DNA of 64,000 nt from Myroides odoratimimus (GCF_030326305.1 NZ_JACAKB010000001.1:92927-156926); one strand, 5' to 3'; positions 27,252-37,283 are shown, counted from the first letter of the stretch. Made by a program: numbers and translations. Notes: a model not told the origin generated them from the letters alone.

Positions 27252-28070
27252 ATGATAATTCCAAAAACTCTTGAAGAAATCGAGTTGATGAGACAGAGCG
27301 CATTGCTTGTTTCTAAAACATTAGGGATGATAGCTACAGAGCTAAAACCAGGAGTAACGACTTTAGAGCTTGATGCAAAAGCTGAAGAATTTATTAGAGA
27401 TCACGGAGCAGTACCAGGATTTAAAGGCCTTTATGGTTGTCCTTCTACCTTGTTGACAAGTGTGAATGATCAGATTGTACACGGATTACCTACAGATCGT
27501 CCTTTAGAAGAAGGAGATATCGTATCTGTGGACTGTGGTACAGTGATGAATGGATTTTATGGAGATCACGCTTATACATTCGAGATAGGTGATGTAGATC
27601 CAGCTACTAAAAAGTTATTACAGATTACAAAAGAATCTTTATACGTAGGTATTAGAGAATTCAAATTAGGAAATAGAGTAGAAGATGTAGGTAGTGCTAT
27701 CCAACGCTACTGTGAGAAAGAAGGGTATACGGTAGTACGTGAGCTAGTAGGTCATGGACTAGGACGTAAGATGCACGAATCTCCAGAAATGCCTAACTAC
27801 GGTAAACCTGGTAAAGGTAAGAAGTTCGTAGAAGGTATGGTGGTAGCTATCGAGCCTATGATTAACTTAGGTACTCGTAATATCAAACAACTGAATGATG
27901 GATGGACTATCGTGACTCGCGATGGAAAACCTTCTGCTCACTTCGAACACGATGTAGCATTAGTAAATGGTAAACCAGAATTGTTATCTACTTACCAATA
28001 TATCTATCAAGCATTAGGTATCACTAGTAATGAAGAAGATGAGTTTAGAGCTAAACCATTAGTTCTGTAA
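27252..28070 (+). CDS. map: Methionine aminopeptidase, type I
   Basis: Removes N-terminal Met from nascent proteins, 272 aa. The metal ligands Asp94, Asp105, His168, Glu201 and Glu232 sit at the spacing of the E. coli enzyme, and the substrate His77 (IVHG) is present. Length is normal. The methyltransferase gene follows after 16 bases and may be cotranscribed. In many Flavobacteriaceae map lies elsewhere near ribosomal genes, so this copy is separated from that context. Confidence 0.95.
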   Translation: MIIPKTLEEIELMRQSALLVSKTLGMIATELKPGVTTLELDAKAEEFIRDHGAVPGFKGLYGCPSTLLTSVNDQIVHGLPTDRPLEEGDIVSVDCGTVMNGFYGDHAYTFEIGDVDPATKKLLQITKESLYVGIREFKLGNRVEDVGSAIQRYCEKEGYTVVRELVGHGLGRKMHESPEMPNYGKPGKGKKFVEGMVVAIEPMINLGTRNIKQLNDGWTIVTRDGKPSAHFEHDVALVNGKPELLSTYQYIYQALGITSNEEDEFRAKPLVL

Positions 28071-28086
28071 TTACTCATTTCTATTA

Positions 28087-28851
28087 ATGAAGAAGTTATT
28101 TAAAACAATATTGAACATTGTGCCTCGACCGATATTAATTCGGTTGAGTTACGTTGTTCGACCTATGATGGCATGGTACCTAAAAGGGGATGTGTATACA
28201 GATCCTATTGATGGTAAAAGCTTCAAGACTTTCTTGCCTTATGGATATGCGAAGCAACGCAATAATGTCCTTTCTCCTAGTACACTTTCACTAGAGAGAC
28301 ACCGCCTATTATGGCTTTATCTTCAGCGCGAGACCGACTTCTTTAGCACTCCAAAAAAAGTGTTGCACTTCGCACCTGAGCAGGCGTTCTATAAACGCTT
28401 TAGAAAACAACCCAATTTAGATTATACAACTACAGACCTAGAATCTCCTTTGGCAGATGTAAAGGCGGATATTTGTAACCTACCTTTTGAGGATAATAGT
28501 TTTGATATGATTTTGTGTAATCATGTCTTAGAGCATATTCCAGATGATACGAAAGCTATGCAGGAACTGTATCGCATTCTTAGACCTGGAGGTATGGGAA
28601 TCTTCCAAATCCCACAAGATATGTCTAGAGAAACTACTTTTCAAGATGATACTATAACAGACCCTAAAGAGCGTACACTCATCTTTGGTCAATATGATCA
28701 TGTACGTGTGTACGGACGTGATTATTTTGATAAGTTAAGAGCGATTGGTTTCACTGTAGTAGAAGAAGATTTTATTCATAAACTTACTCCAGAGGAAGTA
28801 ACTAAATACTGTTTAGCAGAAGGAGAGATTATCCCTGTTTGTTTTAAGTAG
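28087..28851 (+). CDS. Class I SAM-dependent methyltransferase
   Basis: 254 aa with a Methyltransf_11-like core: LHFAPEQAF in the motif I position, then FDMILCNHVLEHIPDD (about 140-155) and LRPGGMGIFQIP. The N-terminal ~75 residues are basic with hydrophobic patches and may touch membrane. Substrate unknown. Close downstream of map. Confidence 0.85.
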   Translation: MKKLFKTILNIVPRPILIRLSYVVRPMMAWYLKGDVYTDPIDGKSFKTFLPYGYAKQRNNVLSPSTLSLERHRLLWLYLQRETDFFSTPKKVLHFAPEQAFYKRFRKQPNLDYTTTDLESPLADVKADICNLPFEDNSFDMILCNHVLEHIPDDTKAMQELYRILRPGGMGIFQIPQDMSRETTFQDDTITDPKERTLIFGQYDHVRVYGRDYFDKLRAIGFTVVEEDFIHKLTPEEVTKYCLAEGEIIPVCFK

Positions 28852-28960
28852 AATGACTATAACATTTCTCTTAGACGTAGATAGAATTAGTTAAAGTATC
28901 CTTATAAGGGCTTCCCTATCTATAACCTATTGTGTATCTTCGTACTTATTTAGCAAGATT

Positions 28961-29641
28961 ATGAAGAATACATTGATTACTACTGTACTTTTTGATATGG
29001 ATGGAGTTTTAATAGACTCAGAAGGATTTTGGCAACAAGCAGAACAAGAAGTGTTTACTTCTATGGGAGCTACTTGGGATGAAGAGATCGCTATCCAAAC
29101 ACAAGGTAAAACGACTAGAGCAGTGACTGAACTGTGGTATAGTCTGTTTCCATGGGAAGGAAAGAGCATTGAGGAGGTGGAGCAAATGGTGATTGATAGA
29201 GTCGATGAGTTAATTAGTACAGAAGGAGAAATAAAAGAAGGCGTAATTCAGACCTTAGATTTTCTAAAAGAGAGAAAAGTGAAGATTGGTCTTGCTACTA
29301 ATTCTCCAGAATCTTTGATTAATACTGTTTTAAAGAGATTAGGTATTCGTGATTACTTCCAAACCATAGTTTCTGTAGATCATGTAGAACATGGAAAGCC
29401 TGCACCAGATGTGTATTTAAGAGCAGCTCATAATCTAGGGAGTGATCCTAGAGAGTGTCTAGTAGTAGAGGACTCGTTCACAGGAGCTACAGCTGGTAAA
29501 AATGCAGGGATGACTGTAGTAGCTATACCAGATCATTTGCAGTATGAACAAGAAAGATTTGATATTACTGACTTTAAATTGAAAAGTATGATTTTTTTAA
29601 ACGAAAATATTGTATCTTTTTTGCACGAAGTAACGGTTTAG
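28961..29641 (+). CDS. hxpB: HAD-family sugar-phosphate phosphatase (HxpB-like)
   Basis: 226 aa HAD subfamily IA phosphatase. Motif I is FDMDGVLIDSE (10-20), motif II is LATNSPES, the Lys of motif III lies in HGKPAPDVY, and motif IV is VVEDSFTG. Overall similarity is to YniC/HxpB-type enzymes acting on hexitol and 2-deoxyglucose 6-phosphates. A TATCTTCG sequence at 28935-28942 is a near-consensus -7 element. The T9SS plug gene follows after six bases. Confidence 0.85.
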   Translation: MKNTLITTVLFDMDGVLIDSEGFWQQAEQEVFTSMGATWDEEIAIQTQGKTTRAVTELWYSLFPWEGKSIEEVEQMVIDRVDELISTEGEIKEGVIQTLDFLKERKVKIGLATNSPESLINTVLKRLGIRDYFQTIVSVDHVEHGKPAPDVYLRAAHNLGSDPRECLVVEDSFTGATAGKNAGMTVVAIPDHLQYEQERFDITDFKLKSMIFLNENIVSFLHEVTV

Positions 29642-29647
29642 TTTAAA

Positions 29648-30907
29648 ATGGTCATTATGCGAAATAAGGTTTGGTCTGTTATTCTTTTTTTTCTTTGGAT
29701 AGGGTGCGTTTTGGCACAATCTCCACAGAACTATACTGCAGATTATATTAAGTCAGTAGGATTTATGAGTAATAATAGAGCAGTTACACCGTTCTTTCAA
29801 ATAGGGGATCAGTTTACACTTGCTTTTGATGACTTATACGGAGATGATAGTAATTATTTTTATCGAGTTAAGGCTTATAATTATGACTGGACTCCATCTA
29901 AACTGAAGCAGATAGAGTATATAGATGGATTAGACAGACAGCGTATTATGACGTATGAAAACTCGTTTAATACTTTGCAGAATTATACAAACTATCAATT
30001 GACACTTCCTGCTCAACGTTATAGAATATTGAAGAGTGGTAATTATGTATTGGAAATATATAATGAAGATGACGAAGTAGTAATTAGAAGGAAGTTTGTC
30101 TTATATGAGAGCTTAGTCAATGTACCTATTCAGATTAAAAGAACTAGGAATCTAGATGTCATCGAGACGAAGCAGAATGTAGAGTTTAGTGTATTACTAG
30201 GGGAAGCTGTATATCAAAACCCAGTTCAGAATATCAAGATAGCGATTTTTCAGAATGGAAGATGGGATTCTTATCTGACGAATATTAAGCCTCAGTATAC
30301 TATGGGGAATGATCTTATCTATAAGTATGAAGATGAGACTCAGTTCTGGGCAGGGAATCAGTTCTTAAACTTTGATAATAGTGATATTAAACAAGTGAAT
30401 AATATGATCGGATCTGTGACTACAGATAACGGTATATATAATACGTATTTGTACACAAATGAGAGTCGAAAAAGTAAGGGATATACTTATTTTCCAGATA
30501 TCAATGGGAGTTTCTATCCTCGAAATATTAATGGTAGAAATCCTAATATCGAAGCAGAGTATAGCTGGGTATACTTCAGTTACCGTCCAGAGGAAGATGT
30601 ACAGAAAGGGATAGATTATTATGTGACAGGATTATTTAATGATTATGCATTGGTACCTGCTAATAAAATGAAGTATAATGAAGAGAAGGGATATTATGAA
30701 CAAATCATTTTAGTGAAACAAGGTTTTACTAATTTTAGTTATACAGCAGTTCGAAATGGTGTTGTTGATCCAAGCATTGCACCAGATGGGAACTATGCCA
30801 TGACAACTAATCGCTACCAAGTACTCGTTTATTATCGTGGCAATAATGACTTGCATGATAGAGTAATTGGTATAGGAGAGGCGAGCGCAGAGAACATAGT
30901 GTATTAG
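29648..30907 (+). CDS. Type IX secretion system plug protein (DUF5103)
   Basis: 419 aa exported protein with a signal peptide ending near residue 23 (VLAQ). The sequence matches the DUF5103 family, identified in Flavobacterium johnsoniae as the plug that closes the SprA translocon. Recognisable parts are FYRVKAYNYDWTPSKLKQIE, LPAQRYRILKSGNYVLEIY and the C-terminal TNRYQVLVYYRG. Beta-rich and periplasmic. ATGs at 29648 and 29657 are both possible starts. No other T9SS gene is in this window. Confidence 0.87.
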   Translation: MVIMRNKVWSVILFFLWIGCVLAQSPQNYTADYIKSVGFMSNNRAVTPFFQIGDQFTLAFDDLYGDDSNYFYRVKAYNYDWTPSKLKQIEYIDGLDRQRIMTYENSFNTLQNYTNYQLTLPAQRYRILKSGNYVLEIYNEDDEVVIRRKFVLYESLVNVPIQIKRTRNLDVIETKQNVEFSVLLGEAVYQNPVQNIKIAIFQNGRWDSYLTNIKPQYTMGNDLIYKYEDETQFWAGNQFLNFDNSDIKQVNNMIGSVTTDNGIYNTYLYTNESRKSKGYTYFPDINGSFYPRNINGRNPNIEAEYSWVYFSYRPEEDVQKGIDYYVTGLFNDYALVPANKMKYNEEKGYYEQIILVKQGFTNFSYTAVRNGVVDPSIAPDGNYAMTTNRYQVLVYYRGNNDLHDRVIGIGEASAENIVY

Positions 30908-30959
30908 ACACTGTGATAAAACAAAGAATTCAATGTGTTTTTTATAGTAAATTATTAAG

Positions 30960-31355
30960 ATGGAAAAGATGATTTCACAAACGACGAAGGGAATTAAAAT
31001 ATCTGTAAATACTGAGTATGAAGGCAATTTTTTTAAATCAAAAAAAATATGTTATGCCTTTTCATATAAAATAACCATTGAAAATAATTCTACGGATTAC
31101 ATCCAAGTGAAAGGGAGGTTATGGGAGATATACGATGCTCTGAATAGCGTACAGATTGTAAAAGGTGAAGGAGTTGTTGGTGAACAACCAATTATAGAAC
31201 CAGGTATGAAATATTCGTATAGTAGTGGATGTATTCTAAACTCTTCTATGGGGGCTATGCAAGGATTTTACGAAGTATTAAACTTAAGTAATAATACTTA
31301 TTTTAATGTAGAAATCCCAAACTTTAAGCTAGTAGCGCCTTTTGTACTGAACTAA
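30960..31355 (+). CDS. apaG: ApaG domain protein
   Basis: 131 aa, a complete ApaG/Co2+-Mg2+ efflux-associated protein. The family core is clear: YKITIENNSTDYIQVKGR, LWEIYDALN in place of the usual HWxITDA, then GEGVVGEQPIIEPG. Fibronectin III-like fold; function in Flavobacteria uncharacterised. Cytoplasmic. A terminator follows 55 bases after the stop. Confidence 0.9.
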   Translation: MEKMISQTTKGIKISVNTEYEGNFFKSKKICYAFSYKITIENNSTDYIQVKGRLWEIYDALNSVQIVKGEGVVGEQPIIEPGMKYSYSSGCILNSSMGAMQGFYEVLNLSNNTYFNVEIPNFKLVAPFVLN

Positions 31356-31410
31356 AAATAGATTGATGACATTCTTATAGAGTGTTATTATAATAACAAA
31401 TATATTCTTT

Positions 31411-31449
31411 AAACCATCTTTATGTAATAGCATAGAGGTGGTTTTTTTA
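31411..31449 (+). terminator. Rho-independent terminator of apaG
   Basis: AAACCATCTTTATG pairs with CATAGAGGTGGTTT (two G-T pairs) and runs into T7. Confidence 0.8.
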
Positions 31450-31677
31450 TAAGTTAATAGAAGTAATATAAAGTGGTGGTATTTAGTTGGTTTTCATCTC
31501 ACTATAATTGGAACTTCAGTTTAATTTTAAAAAACATATATTTGTGTATAATGGTATTCTTTTAACGTGATATCACTATACATGAATAGATTAAAATGAA
31601 AATAGGTATTGAATTTTTCAAACGAATACACGAGTTTTGATTACGATTGCTATTTATGAATGAGAGAATAGCCTATT

Positions 31678-31783
31678 GCTTGCACTTCTTAGGGGATTAC
31701 TAGGAGATTTCCTGGACTTTTCTTGCCCAGAAGGTGTATTTCTCGAAGAAAGGTGCAAGAAACCCTCAAGCAATCCCCTAGCA
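31678..31783 (-). repeat. 106-bp dispersed hairpin repeat, copy A
   Basis: The reverse complement of this stretch matches 55778-55883 without gaps, 93 of 106 bases identical, including the first 41 in a row. The element has terminal inverted repeats (TGCTAGGGGATT against AATCTCCTAGCA, slightly degraded here) and an internal hairpin CTGGGC/GTCCAG. It lies in intergenic DNA and encodes no protein. It looks like a MITE or REP-type element. Confidence 0.85.
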
Positions 31784-32090
31784 ATTTAGTACAAAACCAA
31801 CGTTAGTAAATCAATACATACTGAATTGAAATAGATTTTCTATCTACTTGTAATTTTTTCTAAAGAATATTAATTGGTTGTTAATCATTTATTTAATAAT
31901 ATATTGTTTTATTTCTTATGTAGTTATATTAATTAATTATTAATCAGACTCAGGTTTGTATTCAGTGTAAAGTATAACAGATAGTTAGAAGAAAGCAGTG
32001 TGATAAAAAGACTATTGATAGTCAATGTTTTGAAATCGTTAAGCAGATGTTTTTACGACTTTAGAGAAAAGTGGTTTCATTTTTTTTCGT

Positions 32091-32098
32091 TATATTTG
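32091..32098 (+). promoter_or_regulatory. Promoter -7 element (TATATTTG) for pruA
   Basis: TAnnTTTG match 40 bases upstream of the pruA ATG. Confidence 0.6.
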
Positions 32099-32138
32099 TA
32101 CTTATTCATTTAGAAACTACATAAATAATACGCGTAAT

Positions 32139-33764
32139 ATGTCAAAAGGATTCTATCAAGTTCCAACTGCGTTCAATGAGCCAGTTAAGTCTTATGCACC
32201 AGGAACAAAAGAAAGAGAATTGACTTTGAACTCGTTCAAAGAGCAATACAACACAACAGTTGATATTCCATTATACATTGGTGGAGAAGAAATCAGAACA
32301 GGAAATACAAAAGATTTATTCCCTCCATTTGATCACAAACATAAATTAGGTGTTTACCACGAAGCTGATAAAGCGTTAGTAGAGAAAGCTATCGCTACTG
32401 CTTTAGAAGCAAGAAAAAAATGGGCTACAATGCCATGGGAACACAGAGCATCTATCTTCTTAAAAGCTGCTGAATTATTAGCTGGACCTTACCGTGCTAA
32501 GATTAATGCTGCTACGATGATCGCTCAAGCAAAAACATTACACCAAGCTGAGATCGACTCTGCATGTGAGTTCATCGACTTCTTACGTTTCAACGTAGAG
32601 TATATGACTCAAATCTATTCTGAGCAACCAGCTTCTGTAGACGGAGTATGGAACAGATTAGAGCACCGTCCATTAGAAGGATTTATCTATGCGATCACTC
32701 CTTTTAACTTTACAGCTATCTCTGGTAACTTACCTTCTGCTCCTGCTATGATGGGGAATGTAGTGGTATGGAAACCAGCTGCTACTCAGATCTACTCTGC
32801 AAGAGTAATCGTAGAGGTGTTTAAAGCTGCAGGTTTACCTGACGGTGTTATCAACGTAGTATATGGTAACTCTGGAATGATCACGGATACGTTATTAGCT
32901 AGTCCTGACTTCGCTGGTATCCACTTCACAGGATCTACAGGAGTATTTAACAGTATGTGGGCTCAAATCGGTCAAAACATCGATAAATACAAAACTTACC
33001 CACGTATCGTAGGTGAAACGGGAGGAAAAGACTTCGTTGTAGCTCATCCATCAGCTTGTCCTAAGGAGGTAGCAGTAGCTCTTACAAGAGGTGCTTTTGA
33101 ATACCAAGGACAAAAATGTTCTGCAGCTTCTAGAGCTTACATTCCAGCTTCATTATGGAATCAAGTGAAAGAATATATGACTGCTGATTTAGCTACTATC
33201 AAAATGGGTTCTCCAGAAGATCCAAGTAACTATGTGTCATCTGTGATTACAGAAGCTTCGTTTGACAAATTAGCGAAAGCTATTGATCAAGCAAAAGCTG
33301 ATGCTGATGCAGAAGTAATCTTAGGAGGTAAGTATGATAAGTCTATTGGTTACTTTATTGAACCAACAGTTATCTTAACTACTAATCCTAAGTATGCAAC
33401 GATGGAAACTGAGTTATTCGGTCCTGTATTAACTATCTATGTATATGAAGATGCTAAATGGTCTGAAACATTAAAATTAGTGGATGAGACTTCTATCTAT
33501 GCATTAACAGGGGCTATCTTCTCTGGATGTCGTTACGCTATCGTAGAGGCTACAGAAGCATTAGTAAACTGTGCTGGTAACTTCTATATCAATGACAAAC
33601 CAACAGGTGCTGTAGTAGGACAACAACCATTCGGTGGTGCTAGAGCTTCTGGTACTAACGATAAAGCGGGTTCTATCCTTAACTTACTTCGTTGGGTATC
33701 ACCAAGAACGATTAAAGAAACTTTCGTTCCTGCAACTGATTATAAATATCCTTTCTTAGGATAA
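32139..33764 (+). CDS. pruA: L-glutamate gamma-semialdehyde dehydrogenase
   Basis: NAD-dependent oxidation of glutamate semialdehyde (from proline or ornithine) to glutamate, 541 aa aldehyde dehydrogenase. The catalytic Cys327 lies in YQGQKCSAASR and the general base Glu293 in GETGGKDF; the NAD-fold motif FTGSTGVF is at 263-270. The single-domain form without proline dehydrogenase is the usual one in Bacteroidetes. Its codons favour C-ending forms more than its neighbours, suggesting high expression. Monocistronic between promoter and terminator. Confidence 0.95.
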   Translation: MSKGFYQVPTAFNEPVKSYAPGTKERELTLNSFKEQYNTTVDIPLYIGGEEIRTGNTKDLFPPFDHKHKLGVYHEADKALVEKAIATALEARKKWATMPWEHRASIFLKAAELLAGPYRAKINAATMIAQAKTLHQAEIDSACEFIDFLRFNVEYMTQIYSEQPASVDGVWNRLEHRPLEGFIYAITPFNFTAISGNLPSAPAMMGNVVVWKPAATQIYSARVIVEVFKAAGLPDGVINVVYGNSGMITDTLLASPDFAGIHFTGSTGVFNSMWAQIGQNIDKYKTYPRIVGETGGKDFVVAHPSACPKEVAVALTRGAFEYQGQKCSAASRAYIPASLWNQVKEYMTADLATIKMGSPEDPSNYVSSVITEASFDKLAKAIDQAKADADAEVILGGKYDKSIGYFIEPTVILTTNPKYATMETELFGPVLTIYVYEDAKWSETLKLVDETSIYALTGAIFSGCRYAIVEATEALVNCAGNFYINDKPTGAVVGQQPFGGARASGTNDKAGSILNLLRWVSPRTIKETFVPATDYKYPFLG

Positions 33765-33776
33765 TCAAATTATAAT

Positions 33777-33813
33777 AAAAAGGCGGTTGCAAAAGAGTTA
33801 ACCGCCTTTTTTA
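33777..33813. terminator. Rho-independent terminator of pruA
   Basis: AAAAAGGCGGTT and AACCGCCTTTTTT form the stem. Confidence 0.88.
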
Positions 33814-34131
33814 ATTAACACTAGAATACAATTCAGTGCTTTTTATTGGGAATGTATAACCGATGATGAATGACATGATAAGAGTTGTTCAGGATATACT
33901 ACTAAGTAAGAATACACTATCTATTTTGCTTTTATCTTTTTTCGAATGCAGAAAAAAGTCCCTTTTTATTAGGATCGTTTTTAAGAGAACACTATTTACC
34001 AATAACACTTATAAAACGACTGAGTAAAAACTATTATCTTTTTGCTTTTATTATTTTTCGATTACTGAAAAATGATCCTTTTTTATCTTTAAAGTACTGG
34101 GTTATAATTATTAATTTAAATAGTATAACTC
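33814..34131. other. 318-bp leader region of the BCCT transporter with two hairpin repeats
   Basis: Two related stretches (about 33917-33970 and 34031-34090) share a TTTTGCTTTTAT block followed by a hairpin. The first is CTTTTTTC/GAAAAAAG (33936-33943/33951-33958), the second ATTTTTC/GAAAAAT (34053-34059/34067-34073). Each ends in CCTTTTT(T)AT. No gene in the region. Confidence 0.65.
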
Positions 34132-35721
34132 ATGTTTAAAAAATTACTTGATAACAAAAATTTGGTGATTAACCCACCAGTTTTTATTACCTCAATATTA
34201 TTAATAGTAGCTTTAATCTTAACCTGTGTCCTTTTTCCTGAAAAGGTAGGGGTGTGGTTTCCTGCTGCCCAATTAGCGGTAACTTCTAACTTCGGTTGGT
34301 TCTTTGTTGTGACAGTGAATGTTATTTTAATATTTGCTATTTATCTAGCTTTTAGTAAGTTCGGTAAGATACGGCTAGGTGGGGATGATGCAGAACCAGA
34401 GTTTACCAAGGCATCTTGGTTTGCCATGCTGTTTAGTACAGGTATGGGAATTGGTATTATGTTCTTTAGTATTGCCGAGCCTGTATCTCATTTCTTTAAT
34501 ACTCCTAGACCAGTAGATACTGATATAGAAGCCGCTGTACAAGCGATGCAATTTACGAGTTTGCACTGGGGATTACACGCGTGGGGTATTTATGCAATGG
34601 TTGGTTTGGCCTTGGCTTTTTTTGCTTTTAACCGAAAATTGCCAATGACATTTAGATCTCTTTTTTATCCATTCTGGGGAGAGAGAATACATGGATGGTG
34701 GGGACACATAATAGATATATTATCTGCATTAGCCACAGTATTTGGATTATCTACATCTTTAGGATTAGGAGTAATACAGATTACAGCAGGTTTAGAATAC
34801 TTATATGGATGGGAGATAAGTCCTATGATGCAAGCTGGGATTATTCTATTTGTGATTGGTATCGCTACTATTTCTGTTTTTTCAGGATTAGATAAAGGGG
34901 TTAAAATACTTAGTAACGCTAATATGTATATAGCAGCCAGTTTTATGTTGCTAATTTTTATTCTAGGGCCAACTCTATTTATCATGAAAGGCTATGTAGA
35001 AAATACAGGAGCATACTTAGCTAATTTTATAGATATAAGTACATGGAATGATACCTACTTAGGCTCTGGATGGCAGAATGTATGGACTATATTCTATTGG
35101 GCTTGGTGGATAGCATGGTCACCTTTTGTAGGAAGTTTTATTGCTCGTATTTCTAAAGGACGTACAGTGAAAGAGTTTGTATTAGGGGTGTTGATCGTAC
35201 CAGGGTTGATTACCTTATTATGGATGAATGTATTCGGAGGTAGTGCATTACACACTATTCTATCAGGTGATGTAACGATGATAGCGGCGGTTAAAGCTGA
35301 TGTATCTACTGCATTATTTGTATTCTTAGAGAACTTCCCTTTTACTAAGTTCCTTTCTATTGTAGCGATTATTTTGATTTTCTCTTTCTTTATTACCTCT
35401 TCTGATTCAGGTTCGTTAGTTGTGGATAATATTACCTCAGGTAGTAATGGAGAGTCTCCTGTATGGCAGAGAGTGTTTTGGTCTTTTGCACAAGGGATTA
35501 TTGCTATCGTATTATTATGGGGAGGAGGCCTTGATGCCTTACAGACAGCAGTTATTATTACAGGATTGCCTTTTGCAGTGATACTTCTAGTGATGTGTTA
35601 TAGTCTACAAAAAGGGTTAAAAGAAGAGTTAGCTAAATCGTCTAAGAAGGCTAAGTCAAAAGAAGAAAAGAGCTATAAAGAGATTATAGCAGAACTATTA
35701 GATGAACCTCAAAGCAAATAA
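34132..35721 (+). CDS. BCCT-family betaine/carnitine/choline transporter
   Basis: 529 aa inner-membrane transporter with about twelve hydrophobic helices. Family hallmarks are the Gly-rich [12 protein letters not shown] segment (about 100-111) and the signature [17 protein letters not shown] around 320, followed by [14 protein letters not shown]. The C-terminal 40 residues form a charged, Lys/Glu-rich tail as in osmo-sensing BCCT proteins such as BetP. It probably imports a compatible solute such as glycine betaine. A universal stress protein gene follows after two bases. Confidence 0.92.
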   Translation: MFKKLLDNKNLVINPPVFITSILLIVALILTCVLFPEKVGVWFPAAQLAVTSNFGWFFVVTVNVILIFAIYLAFSKFGKIRLGGDDAEPEFTKASWFAMLFSTGMGIGIMFFSIAEPVSHFFNTPRPVDTDIEAAVQAMQFTSLHWGLHAWGIYAMVGLALAFFAFNRKLPMTFRSLFYPFWGERIHGWWGHIIDILSALATVFGLSTSLGLGVIQITAGLEYLYGWEISPMMQAGIILFVIGIATISVFSGLDKGVKILSNANMYIAASFMLLIFILGPTLFIMKGYVENTGAYLANFIDISTWNDTYLGSGWQNVWTIFYWAWWIAWSPFVGSFIARISKGRTVKEFVLGVLIVPGLITLLWMNVFGGSALHTILSGDVTMIAAVKADVSTALFVFLENFPFTKFLSIVAIILIFSFFITSSDSGSLVVDNITSGSNGESPVWQRVFWSFAQGIIAIVLLWGGGLDALQTAVIITGLPFAVILLVMCYSLQKGLKEELAKSSKKAKSKEEKSYKEIIAELLDEPQSK

Positions 35722-35723
35722 GG

Positions 35724-36596
35724 ATGGATAAAAATAAAAAATTAGATATAATAGTTGGTTTAGACTTGTCTACAATGGATCAATATCTATTGCAGTATAT
35801 GCAGGTACTAGACCAAATCTTAGATATAAATAGAGTAACCTATGTACACAATCTTAAAGTAGGTGAGTTACCTAAAGAATTGCTTAAACCAGAAAGTATT
35901 GTCGTTATTAAGGAGAAGATTAAGAATAAGCTTACGCAGTATTTCACAGAAGCAGGAGTGAGTTATGATTTTGAGATTTTAGTTACTGTAGAAAGTTATA
36001 CAGAGATTGCTTTTATGAACATTGCTAAGAAATCTTCGTATGATCTGATGGTTTTAGGTAATAAACAAGAACTAGAAGGTACCGGGGCACTAGCTGATAA
36101 GCTGGTACGTATATTCCCTTCAGCACTATTATTAGTGCCAGATACTTTTAAAGTGCCTATCACTACAGTGATTGATGCGATAGACTTCTCTCGATATACT
36201 AATGATATTATGATGTGGGCAGATCGTTTTAAAAACAACTCGAAGGGGCAAAAGATAGAGCATTCTGCGGTACATATTTCTAAGTCTTATATGGGATTCT
36301 ACCCAACGATGACAAATAGAGAATTAGAGAAGGTAACGAAGGATGATATTAAAGAAAAACAGGAGAAGTGGAATAAGAAGTACGCTACTTATTCTGATAT
36401 TGATATAGTGCCTGCGGGAGAACGCAATATCTCAGCTTCTTTGATAGCTTATGCGCGTAGTAAAAAAGCGGATATGCTGATATTAGGAGTGAAGGGTACT
36501 ACAGGATTTAAAGAGATATTCTTAGGTAGTGTGGCAAACCATTTGCTACACAGAAATACGAATACTTGCTTATTATTCGTTAAGCATAGTAAATAA
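35724..36596 (+). CDS. Universal stress protein, tandem UspA domains
   Basis: 290 aa with two UspA-like domains (about 8-140 and 148-288). The second keeps the ATP-binding pattern GVKGTTGFKEIFLGSVAN; the first has a degenerate equivalent (GNKQELEGTGALADKL). Starts two bases after the BCCT transporter, so they are cotranscribed. Usp proteins paired with solute transporters can regulate uptake, as TeaD does for TeaABC; that role here is inferred from pairing. Confidence 0.88.
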   Translation: MDKNKKLDIIVGLDLSTMDQYLLQYMQVLDQILDINRVTYVHNLKVGELPKELLKPESIVVIKEKIKNKLTQYFTEAGVSYDFEILVTVESYTEIAFMNIAKKSSYDLMVLGNKQELEGTGALADKLVRIFPSALLLVPDTFKVPITTVIDAIDFSRYTNDIMMWADRFKNNSKGQKIEHSAVHISKSYMGFYPTMTNRELEKVTKDDIKEKQEKWNKKYATYSDIDIVPAGERNISASLIAYARSKKADMLILGVKGTTGFKEIFLGSVANHLLHRNTNTCLLFVKHSK

Positions 36597-36600
36597 AAGA

Positions 36601-36632
36601 AGAAGGGCCGTCTATAAGACAGCCCTTTCTTT
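36601..36632. terminator. Bidirectional terminator
   Basis: AGAAGGGC-GTCT pairs with AGAC-GCCCTTTCT, with a one-base mismatch, between the convergent usp and rsmG genes. Confidence 0.8.
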
Positions 36633-37261
36633 TATCCTTTATATTTTAAGGGTAAGTACACCACTTTTTTCGTTTCAAAGAATTCATCTGAGAAGATATT
36701 AGCTAGGTCAAACTGAACAGCTTTAGGGAAATCTTTAAGCTCTTCTGTTAAGTCTCCACCTTTTAGGTATAATATACCATTGTCAAACTCATGCTTGTTT
36801 TCTTTCTTCGTTTTATGTCTAATCCACTCTACGAAGTCAGGCATATTCGTAACAGCTCTACTCACGATGAAGTCAAACTTCTCGTCTATAGTTTCGGCAC
36901 GTTTTTGTTCTGCTTTAACGTTTTTTAGATCTAGGGCTTTTACTACTTCATTAACTACGCGTATCTTCTTTGCGATAATGTCGATTAGGTAAAAGTTAGT
37001 TTCTGGATATAAAATAGCTAAAGGAATACCAGGGAAACCTCCACCAGTACCTACATCCAGTATGTTAGCTCCAGGTAGGAACTCCATAACCTTAGCGATT
37101 CCTAGTGAATGTAATACATGCTTCGTATATAGCTCATGTATATCCTTACGTGAAATAACGTTAATTTTAGCATTCCAATCCGTATATACTTCTTCCAATT
37201 TCTCAAATTGAGCAATCTGTTCAGGAGTTAAATTAGGGAAATATTTTAAGATTTCTTCCAT
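36632..37261 (-). CDS. rsmG: 16S rRNA (guanine527-N7)-methyltransferase
   Basis: 209 aa, the usual RsmG length, starting at the ATG 37261-37259 (MEEILKYFP). SAM motif I is ILDVGTGGGFPGIPLA, followed by the conserved FIVSRAVTNM. A longer ORF reaches 37387, but its extra 42 residues are not RsmG-like and span the likely promoter at 37276-37283. Loss of this methylation gives low-level streptomycin resistance in other bacteria. Single gene. Confidence 0.93.
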   Translation of the reverse strand: MEEILKYFPNLTPEQIAQFEKLEEVYTDWNAKINVISRKDIHELYTKHVLHSLGIAKVMEFLPGANILDVGTGGGFPGIPLAILYPETNFYLIDIIAKKIRVVNEVVKALDLKNVKAEQKRAETIDEKFDFIVSRAVTNMPDFVEWIRHKTKKENKHEFDNGILYLKGGDLTEELKDFPKAVQFDLANIFSDEFFETKKVVYLPLKYKG

Positions 37262-37275
37262 GTCGTAAATTTTGA

Positions 37276-37283
37276 CAAAAGTA
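37276..37283 (-). promoter_or_regulatory. Promoter -7 element (TACTTTTG) for rsmG
   Basis: Minus-strand TAnnTTTG match 14 bases upstream of the rsmG ATG; it supports the short start. Confidence 0.5.

Larger units (their letters stand above)
31450..32138. other. 689-bp non-coding region upstream of pruA
   Basis: No gene seen. It holds copy A of the 106-bp hairpin repeat (31678-31783), a very AT-rich stretch (31850-31960) and the pruA promoter at 32091. Confidence 0.65.
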
